Source of the DNA: an uncultured Comamonadaceae bacterium
Lineage (GTDB): Bacteria; Pseudomonadota; Gammaproteobacteria; Burkholderiales; Burkholderiaceae_C
DNA length: 5,205 nucleotides
Direction of reading: 5' to 3'
NCBI GenBank assembly: GCA_937893415.1
Contig: CALBWZ010000157.1
Span: forward strand, 1-5,205
This document shows, one piece after another, positions 1 through 5,205 of the stretch. The first letter of the stretch is position 1, and the number at the start of each line of letters is the position of its first letter. The translations under genes and the position numbers were made by a program. Below the pieces are notes generated by a model. The model was not told where the DNA came from and searched no databases. It worked only from the letters and a program-made list of their open reading frames with translations.

Positions 1-481
1 CCTTTGGAATACTGGCGGGCGCTTCGCTGCCCCACTCAGAGTCGTTGGGCGCAATTTCCACTGTGCCATCGCCGTCCCAGTCCGGTGTACTGGCATCGCT
101 ACCGGCTTCTGCACCAGCCTCGCTAGAAGGCGCAGACAACGGCGTATCAAAGCTTGCGAACTCATCGGGCCCATTGTTGTCTTGCGTGAACGTATCGCCA
201 ACGTCGCTGCCGTCGTAGTTGTCCCCCGGTGCATCGCCGCTGTCTTGTGTCACTTCGGCAATTTGGTCACCTTGGCTGACCGGTGTATCGGCTTGATCAA
301 CACCAAATAGCTCGCGCTCAGCCAACTCATCGCTGCGTTCTAAGAAGGGGTTGTCGTCGAGCATTTGATCGACTTCGCTGGACAACTCCAGCGTGGAGAG
401 TTGCAACAGACGGATCGACTGTTGCAGCGCAGGCGTGAGCGTGAGCTGTTGGGATACGCGTAGTGATAAACCTTGCTTCAT
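1..481 (-). CDS. rpoN: RNA polymerase sigma-54 factor RpoN, N-terminal part (gene cut by the window edge)
   Basis: Sigma-54 directs RNA polymerase to -24/-12 promoters that need an AAA+ activator (nitrogen, motility and other regulons). The frame is open from the ATG at 481 to base 1 and gives 160 residues. Residues 1-48 are a clear Region I, the activator-responsive domain: the start [20 protein letters not shown], then [14 protein letters not shown] and DNPFLE, close to the E. coli protein. Residues 51-160 are the variable acidic Region II, with 28 Asp/Glu and only 2 Lys/Arg by hand count. The core-binding, helix-turn-helix and RpoN-box parts lie outside the window. The start is 5 nt after the lptB stop, with only a weak Shine-Dalgarno (AAGA overlapping that stop), so translation is probably coupled to lptB. 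The lptB–rpoN order is classical in proteobacteria. Identity is secure; completeness cannot be judged. Confidence 0.97.
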   Translation of the reverse strand, partial: MKQGLSLRVSQQLTLTPALQQSIRLLQLSTLELSSEVDQMLDDNPFLERSDELAERELFGVDQADTPVSQGDQIAEVTQDSGDAPGDNYDGSDVGDTFTQDNNGPDEFASFDTPLSAPSSEAGAEAGSDASTPDWDGDGTVEIAPNDSEWGSEAPASIPK

Positions 482-486
482 GCGTC

Positions 487-1320
487 TTACATGCGAAAGT
501 GCTCGCCCAGATAGACACGCCGCACATCGATGTTGTCGATGATCTGAGCTGGTGTGCCTTGGGCCAGCACTTCGCCGTCGCTGATGATGTAGGCGTGATC
601 GCAAATACCTAAGGTTTCGCGCACGTTGTGGTCTGTAATGAGCACGCCAATGCCCCGACCCTTCAAAAACTGGATGATGCGCTGAATTTCAATCACTGCG
701 ATGGGGTCAATGCCCGCAAATGGCTCATCCAACAAGATAAAACGCGGGTTGGTTGCCAGTGCTCGTGCAATTTCAACACGCCTGCGTTCGCCGCCAGACA
801 AGGCCATTGCGCTGGATTCCCGCAAGTGGTCAACACGCAAGTCTTTGAGTAGCGCGTCTAAGCGTTTTTGGATAGCGGCTTCAGTCCATGTCTGGCCCGA
901 GGCGTCTCGCTGCAACTCCAGCACCGCGCGCACATTGTCTTGCACGTTTAGTTTTCTGAAAATGCTGGCTTCTTGTGGCAAATAGCCAAGGCCGCGTGTG
1001 GCGCGTCTGTGCATGGGTTGGCGCTCTATGCGTTCGCCGTCTAACTCAATTTCTCCGCCATCGGCCCTATCAAGGCCCACAATCATGTAAAAAGAAGTGG
1101 TTTTCCCAGCCCCATTCGGGCCCAGTAAACCCACCACTTGGCCCTCGTTGATGGCCAGACTCACGTCTTTAACCACTTGGCGTCCGCCATAGCTTTTTTG
1201 CAAATGAGAGGCCACCAAACGCTTCAAAGGTTTTGGATCCGACGCTGTTGCCACACCATCTAGCGCACTGGCTTCGTTAGAAGACAGCTGTTTGGTCGTA
1301 GGGGCTGACAAGTCGTTCAT
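487..1320 (-). CDS. lptB: LPS export ABC transporter ATP-binding protein LptB
   Basis: Cytoplasmic ATPase of the LptB2FG complex, which extracts lipopolysaccharide from the inner membrane and drives it across the LptC-LptA bridge. All nucleotide-binding motifs are visible in the 277 residues: A-loop Tyr44, Walker A GPNGAGKT (67-74), Q-loop Gln116 in [10 protein letters not shown], signature LSGGE (174-178), Walker B FILLDEP with catalytic Glu199, D-loop GIDP (203-206) and switch His231. The SIFRKL segment (Phe121-Arg122) matches the region that contacts the LptF/G coupling helices, and the end VYLGEHFRM is typical of LptB. Compared with the 241-residue E. coli protein it carries about 31 extra N-terminal residues rich in Ser, Ala and Thr. 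The ATG at 1320 has no clear Shine-Dalgarno, and a TTG at 1227 aligns with the E. coli start, so the start is uncertain. It lies 23 nt after lptA and 5 nt before rpoN, in one operon. Confidence 0.97.
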   Translation of the reverse strand: MNDLSAPTTKQLSSNEASALDGVATASDPKPLKRLVASHLQKSYGGRQVVKDVSLAINEGQVVGLLGPNGAGKTTSFYMIVGLDRADGGEIELDGERIERQPMHRRATRGLGYLPQEASIFRKLNVQDNVRAVLELQRDASGQTWTEAAIQKRLDALLKDLRVDHLRESSAMALSGGERRRVEIARALATNPRFILLDEPFAGIDPIAVIEIQRIIQFLKGRGIGVLITDHNVRETLGICDHAYIISDGEVLAQGTPAQIIDNIDVRRVYLGEHFRM

Positions 1321-1343
1321 GTAAGTCTGTTTGCCGGCGTCAC

Positions 1344-1967
1344 TTAGTTCGCTGCGGCCGGTGCAGCAGGTGACTTTGAACTGTCGGTAGTAGGCTTGGG
1401 TGCCAGCACTGCGCGCACACGGCCATCTGATTTGGACGAGCCGTTTATCGAGCCATCCACTACAAATTTAGAGTCTTGTGCGGTGTACACAATACGCTCA
1501 CCAGCCGTTTCGTCGGCCATGGTGTTGCCCCTGAAACGCTGCATCACTGCTTTACCCGTGAGCTCGAGACGCTCACTGATGCTGTTGTAATCGATGCGCC
1601 GAGCCCGCCCGCGTATGGATTCATTGTCGACATCGCGGTCTTGCGAAAAAGTTGCAACACCGCTGCCATTGGCCGTTGCAACACCGATTTGCGCGCCGTT
1701 GGCGCCATCGCGCACTTCGAACCTGTCAGCCTTTATGACAATGCTGCCTTTTGTAATCACCACGTTGCCCGTGAAGACGCTAACCCCTTTGGCATCATCG
1801 ACACGCAAGGCATCTGCGGTGGCATACAGTGCTTGTTGCTTGTCACTTTGCTTGGCCTGCACAGGCAGACCCGCAGAGAAACAGGCCAACGCCACCAAGC
1901 CTGCGCTGAGTAGCCAGCTCGGTGTGAGGAGTCGGGTGCGAATGATTGAGGCGGTTTGATTAGGCAT
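1344..1967 (-). CDS. lptA: LPS transport periplasmic protein LptA
   Basis: Periplasmic OstA/LptA-family protein that polymerises into the bridge carrying lipopolysaccharide from LptC at the inner membrane to LptD at the outer membrane. The 207 residues start with a Sec-type signal peptide: Arg10/Arg12, a hydrophobic stretch at about 18-34 and a cleavage site after VQA (36-38). The beta-jellyroll domain spans about 46-172, with family-like phrases such as [29 protein letters not shown] and [16 protein letters not shown]. The C-terminal 30 or so residues are a low-complexity Ser/Pro/Ala tail. The ATG at 1967 is the only start that keeps the whole signal peptide, yet it has no Shine-Dalgarno and lies about 15 nt after a strong predicted -10 box. 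LptC is not encoded upstream as it usually is; dsbA is there instead. lptB follows after 23 nt. Confidence 0.95.
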   Translation of the reverse strand: MPNQTASIIRTRLLTPSWLLSAGLVALACFSAGLPVQAKQSDKQQALYATADALRVDDAKGVSVFTGNVVITKGSIVIKADRFEVRDGANGAQIGVATANGSGVATFSQDRDVDNESIRGRARRIDYNSISERLELTGKAVMQRFRGNTMADETAGERIVYTAQDSKFVVDGSINGSSKSDGRVRAVLAPKPTTDSSKSPAAPAAAN

Positions 1968-1981
1968 ATTTATTGCATGCC

Positions 1982-2010
1982 ATTGTATCTAAACCCAGCC
2001 AAGGTTTCAA
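1982..2010 (-). promoter_or_regulatory. Predicted sigma-70 promoter of lptA-lptB-rpoN
   Basis: Reading the minus strand, a -35 box TTGAAA (2010-2005) is followed by a 17-nt spacer and a -10 box TACAAT (1987-1982). Each hexamer differs from consensus at one position and the spacing is optimal. Transcription should start near 1976-1974, only about 7-9 nt before the lptA ATG at 1967. This separates lptA-lptB-rpoN from the dsbA transcript. No extended -10 TG is present. This is a sequence prediction only. Confidence 0.72.
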
Positions 2011-2016
2011 AACCTT
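2001..2016. repeat. Inverted repeat covering the lptA -35 box (possible operator)
   Basis: The 16 bases form a perfect 7-bp dyad with a 2-base centre (AAGGTTT, 2 bases, AAACCTT). The -35 hexamer of the predicted lptA promoter (2005-2010) lies wholly inside it. The size and spacing fit a site for a dimeric regulator, and binding there would block polymerase. The half-site AAGGTTT also occurs singly inside coding sequence nearby (for example at 611 and 1226), so chance cannot be excluded. No regulator gene is present in the window. Confidence 0.4.
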
Positions 2017-2038
2017 TGTGCAAATCAGCCATGCGTTA

Positions 2039-2056
2039 CAGCGGGGCCGCTGGCCC
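2039..2056 (-). other. GC-rich overlapping dyads in the dsbA-lptA gap
   Basis: Two overlapping inverted repeats can be read. One is CAGCGG, 2 bases, CCGCTG (2052-2039). The other is GGGCC, 3 bases, GGCCC (2056-2044). They are mutually exclusive as RNA stems because they share bases. No T-tract follows on the minus strand, so this is not a canonical intrinsic terminator. It may add to transcript ending after dsbA or may be a structural remnant. Confidence 0.35.
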
Positions 2057-2078
2057 AACTGAACACACAACGGCTCCT

Positions 2079-2097
2079 ACGCTGGCGTGCCCAGCGT
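2079..2097 (-). terminator. Stem-loop directly after dsbA, possible weak terminator or 3'-end protector
   Basis: A perfect 7-bp stem (ACGCTGG / CCAGCGT) encloses a 5-nt loop and begins three bases after the dsbA stop codon. The bases after the stem (AGGAGCCGTTGTG) lack a run of T, so this is not a textbook Rho-independent terminator. It may stabilise the dsbA mRNA end or act with the GC-rich dyad a few bases further on. It lies where an operon end would be expected, given the separate lptA promoter. Confidence 0.4.
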
Positions 2098-2099
2098 GG

Positions 2100-2741
2100 T
2101 TAAACGGTGCGGGAACGGACAATCAGGTCGTCGGCAATATCCAAAGTTTTGGGACCTTGACCAGGAATGTAGTACCGACCTGCAACACCTAAGGCTGGCG
2201 TGCCCTCAACACCGTAAGCAATGCTGAGTTGAGAAGCCCGCTTGGCTTTGCCTGAAGCGGTGAACCCGTTGAACGCCATTTCAAACGTCTTGCGGTCAAC
2301 ACCTTGTTTAACGACCCAATCAACAATGCTTTGCGGGCTTAACAAACGCTGTTTTTCTACATGAATAGCTGCAAATGTTTTGAGGTGCAATGCGCTCAGC
2401 AAATTCAAAGATTCCAACGCATAGTACAAACGCTGCAAAGGCTCCATGGCTGTGTTGAAAGCCACTGGCACGCGCTTCACAACAACGCCAGAGGGCTGGC
2501 GCTTGGCCCATGCTTCGAAGTCAGGCTCAAAGCGGAAGCAATGGATACAGGTGTAGGCAAAAAACTCCAACACCTCCACTTGGCCGGGCGCGCTGTCAAC
2601 GGCCACACCGTTGGGCAAGCGGGTGTAGTTCACGCCTTCTTCAAAACGGCTTTGGGCAGATGCGGCCAATGGCAACGCCATGCCTGCGGCCAAGCCTGCA
2701 AATTGTGCTGCAAATGTTCGGCGCCCTAGGGACTGACTCAT
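2100..2741 (-). CDS. dsbA: Periplasmic thiol:disulfide oxidoreductase of the DsbA family
   Basis: DsbA-type proteins insert disulfide bonds into secreted proteins and are reoxidised by DsbB, which is not in this window. The 213 residues begin with a signal peptide containing GRRTF (6-10), a hydrophobic stretch (about 12-28) and probable cleavage after ASA (27-29). The thioredoxin fold follows: strand VEVLEFFAY, active site Cys65-Ile-His-Cys68, a helical insertion (about 95-170, with RLYYALESLNLLSALH) and the cis-proline loop GTPAL with Thr181-Pro182. Length is close to E. coli DsbA (208). Two positions are unlike E. coli: the CxxC dipeptide is Ile-His rather than Pro-His, and Thr rather than Val precedes the cis-proline. 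The ATG at 2741 has a good GGAG (2752-2749) seven bases upstream. The argS–SPOR–dsbA order is usual in Burkholderiales. Family is secure; the exact oxidant role is inferred. Confidence 0.93.
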   Translation of the reverse strand: MSQSLGRRTFAAQFAGLAAGMALPLAASAQSRFEEGVNYTRLPNGVAVDSAPGQVEVLEFFAYTCIHCFRFEPDFEAWAKRQPSGVVVKRVPVAFNTAMEPLQRLYYALESLNLLSALHLKTFAAIHVEKQRLLSPQSIVDWVVKQGVDRKTFEMAFNGFTASGKAKRASQLSIAYGVEGTPALGVAGRYYIPGQGPKTLDIADDLIVRSRTV

Positions 2742-2748
2742 ATGGTTA

Positions 2749-2752
2749 CTCC
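2749..2752 (-). promoter_or_regulatory. Shine-Dalgarno of dsbA
   Basis: GGAG lies 7 nt before the ATG at 2741 and supports that start. It is the clearest ribosome-binding site in the window. Confidence 0.75.
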
Positions 2753-2784
2753 AAAAATCGTATCAATAATAGGTTGTCATAAGG

Positions 2785-2813
2785 TTTGGGGTCTGCTGTT
2801 TGTGCAAAGTTCC
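2785..2813 (-). promoter_or_regulatory. Candidate sigma-E (ECF) type promoter upstream of dsbA
   Basis: In the 84-nt SPOR–dsbA gap the minus strand reads GGAACTT (2813-2807), the classical sigma-E -35 element. It is followed after 16-17 nt by CCCAAA (2790-2785), a partial match to the -10 element (TCAAA or TCTGA). Transcription would start near 2779, leaving a leader of roughly 38 nt before dsbA. No good sigma-70 promoter was found in the same gap. The -10 match is imperfect, so this is tentative. Confidence 0.3.
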
Positions 2814-2825
2814 CAAAGTGTCAGT

Positions 2826-3488
2826 TTACAGGCGGCGAATCGCCACCAAACTGCTGGTAACACCCGCTTGCTTAAGGCGCTCGCGCACGCCGTTGGCATC
2901 ATCACGGTCCCGGTAAGGTCCAGAACGCACGCGGTGCAACGTTTTACCGTCTAGCACTGTGGTGCTCACACGGACATCCACGCCCATGATGGCCAGACGC
3001 GCACGCTGCGATTCGGCTTCATCCACGGTGGCAAATGCACCAGCTTGTACGTAAAAGTTCATTTTGGTGTCTGTCCCCATTACGGCTGCCGCTACTGGGG
3101 CTTTTGGCGTGGCTGTTGACTCAATACGCGAAGATGCACTCACGTCGTCACCCGCCATTTTCGCCCTCGCCAAATCGCCAAGTGGGTCGCTGCTGACCGC
3201 TGGTGCTTCAAGTGGCGAGTCACCATCCCCAAAGGTCTTGGGCACAGCAATAGGTTCAAGCGGCACCATGTTGCTTGGCTTGCTGACGCCGCCCAACAGG
3301 GCGTTGGGATCCCAGTTTTGGTTTTTCTTGGCTTCCTCAGCATCTTGCCCAGGCGTGCCGGATACGCCTCGGTCAACAAACGGCACCGGCACTTTCGTGA
3401 CGTACACCGCGACAGCCAAGGCGCCAGCCAGACCTATCAAAATACCCAACACCAGACCTAAAGCGGTGCCTCCTGCTTGCTTGTGCAT
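2826..3488 (-). CDS. Membrane-anchored SPOR-domain protein (FtsN-like)
   Basis: SPOR domains bind denuded peptidoglycan glycan strands at the division septum; FtsN-like proteins with one N-terminal membrane helix activate septal wall synthesis. The 220 residues show a short cytoplasmic start, one transmembrane helix (about 8-30), the motif KVPVPFVDRG, a periplasmic linker (about 41-140) rich in Pro, Ala, Asp and Ser, and a C-terminal SPOR domain (about 142-218). That domain contains the paired motifs FYVQAGAF (145-152) and HRVRSGPY (185-192). The frame is open 20 codons further up, into the end of argS, but the ATG at 3488 is preferred because it has an upstream AAGGGA and puts the helix next to the N-terminus. 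It follows argS by 25 nt, probably in the same transcript. It is shorter than E. coli FtsN (319 residues). Whether it is the true FtsN orthologue cannot be decided from sequence alone. Confidence 0.9.
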   Translation of the reverse strand: MHKQAGGTALGLVLGILIGLAGALAVAVYVTKVPVPFVDRGVSGTPGQDAEEAKKNQNWDPNALLGGVSKPSNMVPLEPIAVPKTFGDGDSPLEAPAVSSDPLGDLARAKMAGDDVSASSRIESTATPKAPVAAAVMGTDTKMNFYVQAGAFATVDEAESQRARLAIMGVDVRVSTTVLDGKTLHRVRSGPYRDRDDANGVRERLKQAGVTSSLVAIRRL

Positions 3489-3496
3489 TGTTATAT

Positions 3497-3502
3497 TCCC
3501 TT
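3497..3502 (-). promoter_or_regulatory. Shine-Dalgarno that sets the SPOR gene start
   Basis: AAGGGA lies 8 nt before the ATG at 3488, in the 25-nt gap after argS. It supports this start over the upstream in-frame ATG at 3548, which lies inside the argS 3' end and would put 20 extra polar residues before the membrane helix. Confidence 0.6.
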
Positions 3503-3513
3503 GAGTGAATCTG

Positions 3514-5196
3514 TCACATGCGTTGTGGCGCACCAACGCCCAACACACTTAAACCATTGCGCAACACCTGCGCGGTAGCTGCCACCAGCGCCAGCCGTGC
3601 CAATTTAACGGACTCGTCGTCAACCAAAATACGCTCAGCATCATAGTAACTGTGGTAGCTGGCAGCCAGCTCACGCAAATAAAAAGCCACATCATGCGGG
3701 GCCAGTCCCAGCGCTGCATCTTGCAGCATGGCCGGGTATTTGGCCAGTTGCATCAGCAAGGCTTGTGCTTGTGGCCCCTCTAAGGCATCGAGCTGTACCG
3801 TTTGCAGCATGGCCTGATCACCACCCCATGTGGCCAACACCGAACAGATACGTGCGTGCGCGTACTGGACGTAGTACACCGGGTTGTCGTTGTTTTTGGC
3901 GATGGCTAAGTCCACGTCAAACACGTATTCAGTATCGGGTTTTCGACTCAATAAGAAAAAGCGCACGGCGTCTTTACTGGTCCATTCAATGAGATCGCGC
4001 AACGTGACGTAGCTGCCTGCGCGCTTGGATATCTTGACCTCTTCACCACCGCGCATCACCCGCACCATAGTGTGCAGCACATAGTCGGGGTAGCCCATTG
4101 GAATACCTACATTGGCCGCCTGCAGACCAGCGCGCACGCGCGCAATAGTGCCGTGGTGGTCCATGCCTTGTATGTTGATGACCTTCTCAAAACCGCGCTC
4201 CCACTTGGCCATGTGGTAGGCCACATCTGGTACGAAGTAGGTGTATGCCCCGTCTGATTTGCGCATGACGCGGTCTTTGTCGTCGCCATAGTCTGTACTT
4301 TTAAGCCACAACGCACCGCCTTCTTCGTAGGTTTTACCTGCCGCCTGCAACTTGGCTACTGCATCGTCGACGCGTCCATCGCTGTACAGACTGGATTCTA
4401 GGTAATAGTGGTCAAACTTCACCGCAAAGGCTTTCAAGTCCAGATCTTGTTCGTGGCGCAAATAGGCCACCGCAAATTGTCGAATGCTGTCTAAGTCGTC
4501 AATGTCGCCGCTGGCGGTGTAGCTGCGGTCATCGGCAGACACGGTCTTTTTGGCCAGAAAGTCGGCGGCAATATCTGCAATGTAGTCCCCGTTATAGGCG
4601 GGCTCTGGCCAGTGGGTGTCGCCGGGCTTGATGCCTTTGCCACGCGCTTGGGTGGCGTTGGCCAAGGTGTTGATTTGAACACCAGCGTCGTTGTAGTAAA
4701 ACTCGCGCCACACGTTCCAACCTTGAGATGCGAACAGGTTACAAATAGCGTCGCCCAAGGCCGCCTGGCGGCCATGTCCCACATGCAGCGGTCCAGTGGG
4801 GTTGGCAGACACAAACTCCACCAGCAATTTGTGCATCCCACCGCTCGGGCTGAGTTGGGTACCAAAACCTACGCCGGCGGCCAACACCTCGCCGACCACT
4901 TGCTGCTTGGCCGCAGGACTTAAACGCAAATTGATAAAGCCGGGACCTGCCATGTCTACATCACTGACCCACTGCTGCACCGCGGGCTGCACTTTAAGCG
5001 CCCGCATGAGGTCTTCGCCTACAGCCCGCGGGTTTTTGCCCAAGGGCTTGGCCAGTTGCATGGCTGCGGTAATGGCAAAGTCACCATGTGCGGCTACTTT
5101 GGGCAGTTCTAAGTTGGCAACCAAACCTGCGCTCGGAGCGACGAGGTCTAACGCGGCTTGTACAGCCTGTACTAATTGATGTTTGATGGCGATCAT
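3514..5196 (-). CDS. argS: Arginyl-tRNA synthetase (class Ia)
   Basis: Charges tRNA-Arg with arginine in the cytoplasm, using ATP; the family needs the tRNA bound to activate arginine. The 560 residues are full length. Domains in order are the N-terminal tRNA D-loop recognition domain (about 5-92), the Rossmann catalytic domain with [12 protein letters not shown] (HIGH-type motif His138-Val-Gly-His141), the conserved GMDHHGT (344-350) and KISKRAG (KMSKS-type loop, 388-394), and the DALR anticodon-binding domain (about 437-560) beginning at [13 protein letters not shown]. The C-terminus [10 protein letters not shown] is typical of ArgRS. The ATG at 5196 has only 9 bases of sequence upstream, with an AAGA directly before it, so promoter and ribosome-binding site cannot be assessed. 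The stop is 25 nt before the SPOR gene. No truncation or missing motif was seen. Confidence 0.98.
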   Translation of the reverse strand: MIAIKHQLVQAVQAALDLVAPSAGLVANLELPKVAAHGDFAITAAMQLAKPLGKNPRAVGEDLMRALKVQPAVQQWVSDVDMAGPGFINLRLSPAAKQQVVGEVLAAGVGFGTQLSPSGGMHKLLVEFVSANPTGPLHVGHGRQAALGDAICNLFASQGWNVWREFYYNDAGVQINTLANATQARGKGIKPGDTHWPEPAYNGDYIADIAADFLAKKTVSADDRSYTASGDIDDLDSIRQFAVAYLRHEQDLDLKAFAVKFDHYYLESSLYSDGRVDDAVAKLQAAGKTYEEGGALWLKSTDYGDDKDRVMRKSDGAYTYFVPDVAYHMAKWERGFEKVINIQGMDHHGTIARVRAGLQAANVGIPMGYPDYVLHTMVRVMRGGEEVKISKRAGSYVTLRDLIEWTSKDAVRFFLLSRKPDTEYVFDVDLAIAKNNDNPVYYVQYAHARICSVLATWGGDQAMLQTVQLDALEGPQAQALLMQLAKYPAMLQDAALGLAPHDVAFYLRELAASYHSYYDAERILVDDESVKLARLALVAATAQVLRNGLSVLGVGAPQRM

Positions 5197-5205
5197 TCTT
5201 AGATT

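Noticed and set aside
1476..1913. 145-codon open frame on the plus strand (and several other plus-strand frames of 60-146 codons)
   Set aside because: All lie opposite well-supported minus-strand genes. Their translations show no recognisable domain and are what antisense frames of moderately GC-rich genes give.
1344..1967. LptA as a lipoprotein (Cys29 in the signal region, VALAC)
   Set aside because: The residues before Cys29 do not fit a lipobox (Ala rather than Leu at -3), and a good signal peptidase I site (VQA) follows at 36-38.
611..2787. AAGGTTT/AAACCTT recurring at several places as a possible dispersed regulatory repeat
   Set aside because: A seven-base word is expected about this often by chance, and most copies are inside coding sequence without a partner half-site.
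2757..2807. Sigma-70 promoter for dsbA (TTGCAC at 2807-2802, ATGACA at 2780-2775, TATTAT at 2771-2766)
   Set aside because: No pair of these boxes has acceptable spacing with two good hexamers; each is a lone half-match.
2785..2817. Inverted repeat TTTGGG/CCCAAA and short ACTTTG direct repeat between the SPOR gene and dsbA
   Set aside because: Six base pairs across a 21-nt loop and a six-base repeat are easily due to chance.
3489..3548. Longer start for the SPOR protein at 3548, overlapping argS
   Set aside because: It would add 20 polar residues with no family likeness and no ribosome-binding site; the ATG at 3488 has AAGGGA upstream and places the membrane helix properly.
1..5205. A mobile element, phage, CRISPR or defence system
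   Set aside because: No transposase, integrase, terminal repeats or repeat-spacer pattern was seen; all six genes are conserved housekeeping or envelope genes.

Overview
The window is a compact stretch of bacterial chromosome with every gene on the minus strand. In transcription order (high to low coordinates) it holds argS, a membrane-anchored SPOR-domain gene, dsbA, lptA, lptB and the 5' part of rpoN, which runs off the left edge. The gene order argS–SPOR–dsbA, the form of the proteins (for example the KVPVPF stretch after the SPOR protein's membrane helix) and a moderate G+C content that looks mid-50s by eye suggest a betaproteobacterium of the order Burkholderiales, most likely Comamonadaceae-like. 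This placement is from recalled family and synteny patterns, not from a search.

Right block (2100-5196): argS (arginyl-tRNA synthetase) is followed after 25 nt by the SPOR gene, then after 84 nt by dsbA, a periplasmic thiol oxidoreductase with a CIHC active site. The SPOR–dsbA gap contains a possible sigma-E (ECF) type promoter. Left block (1-1967): lptA, lptB and rpoN lie 23 nt and 5 nt apart and form a tight operon. LptA and LptB are the periplasmic bridge and the cytoplasmic ATPase of the lipopolysaccharide export machine; rpoN encodes sigma-54. This half of the order is the classical proteobacterial one, but lptC, which normally sits directly before lptA, is absent here and dsbA is in its place.

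The 132-nt gap between dsbA and lptA (1968-2099) is the most information-rich non-coding stretch. It holds a 7-bp stem-loop three bases after the dsbA stop, a GC-rich double dyad, and a near-consensus sigma-70 promoter (TTGAAA, 17 nt, TACAAT). The -35 box of that promoter lies inside a 7+2+7 inverted repeat. The predicted transcript would start only about 7-9 nt before the lptA ATG.

No RNA gene, CRISPR array, insertion sequence or phage gene was seen, and no gene-free stretch exceeds about 130 bases. The genes are ordinary housekeeping and envelope genes. I found no undescribed multi-gene system; the points worth checking are regulatory (lptA and dsbA promoters), the unusual DsbA active site, and the start of LptB.
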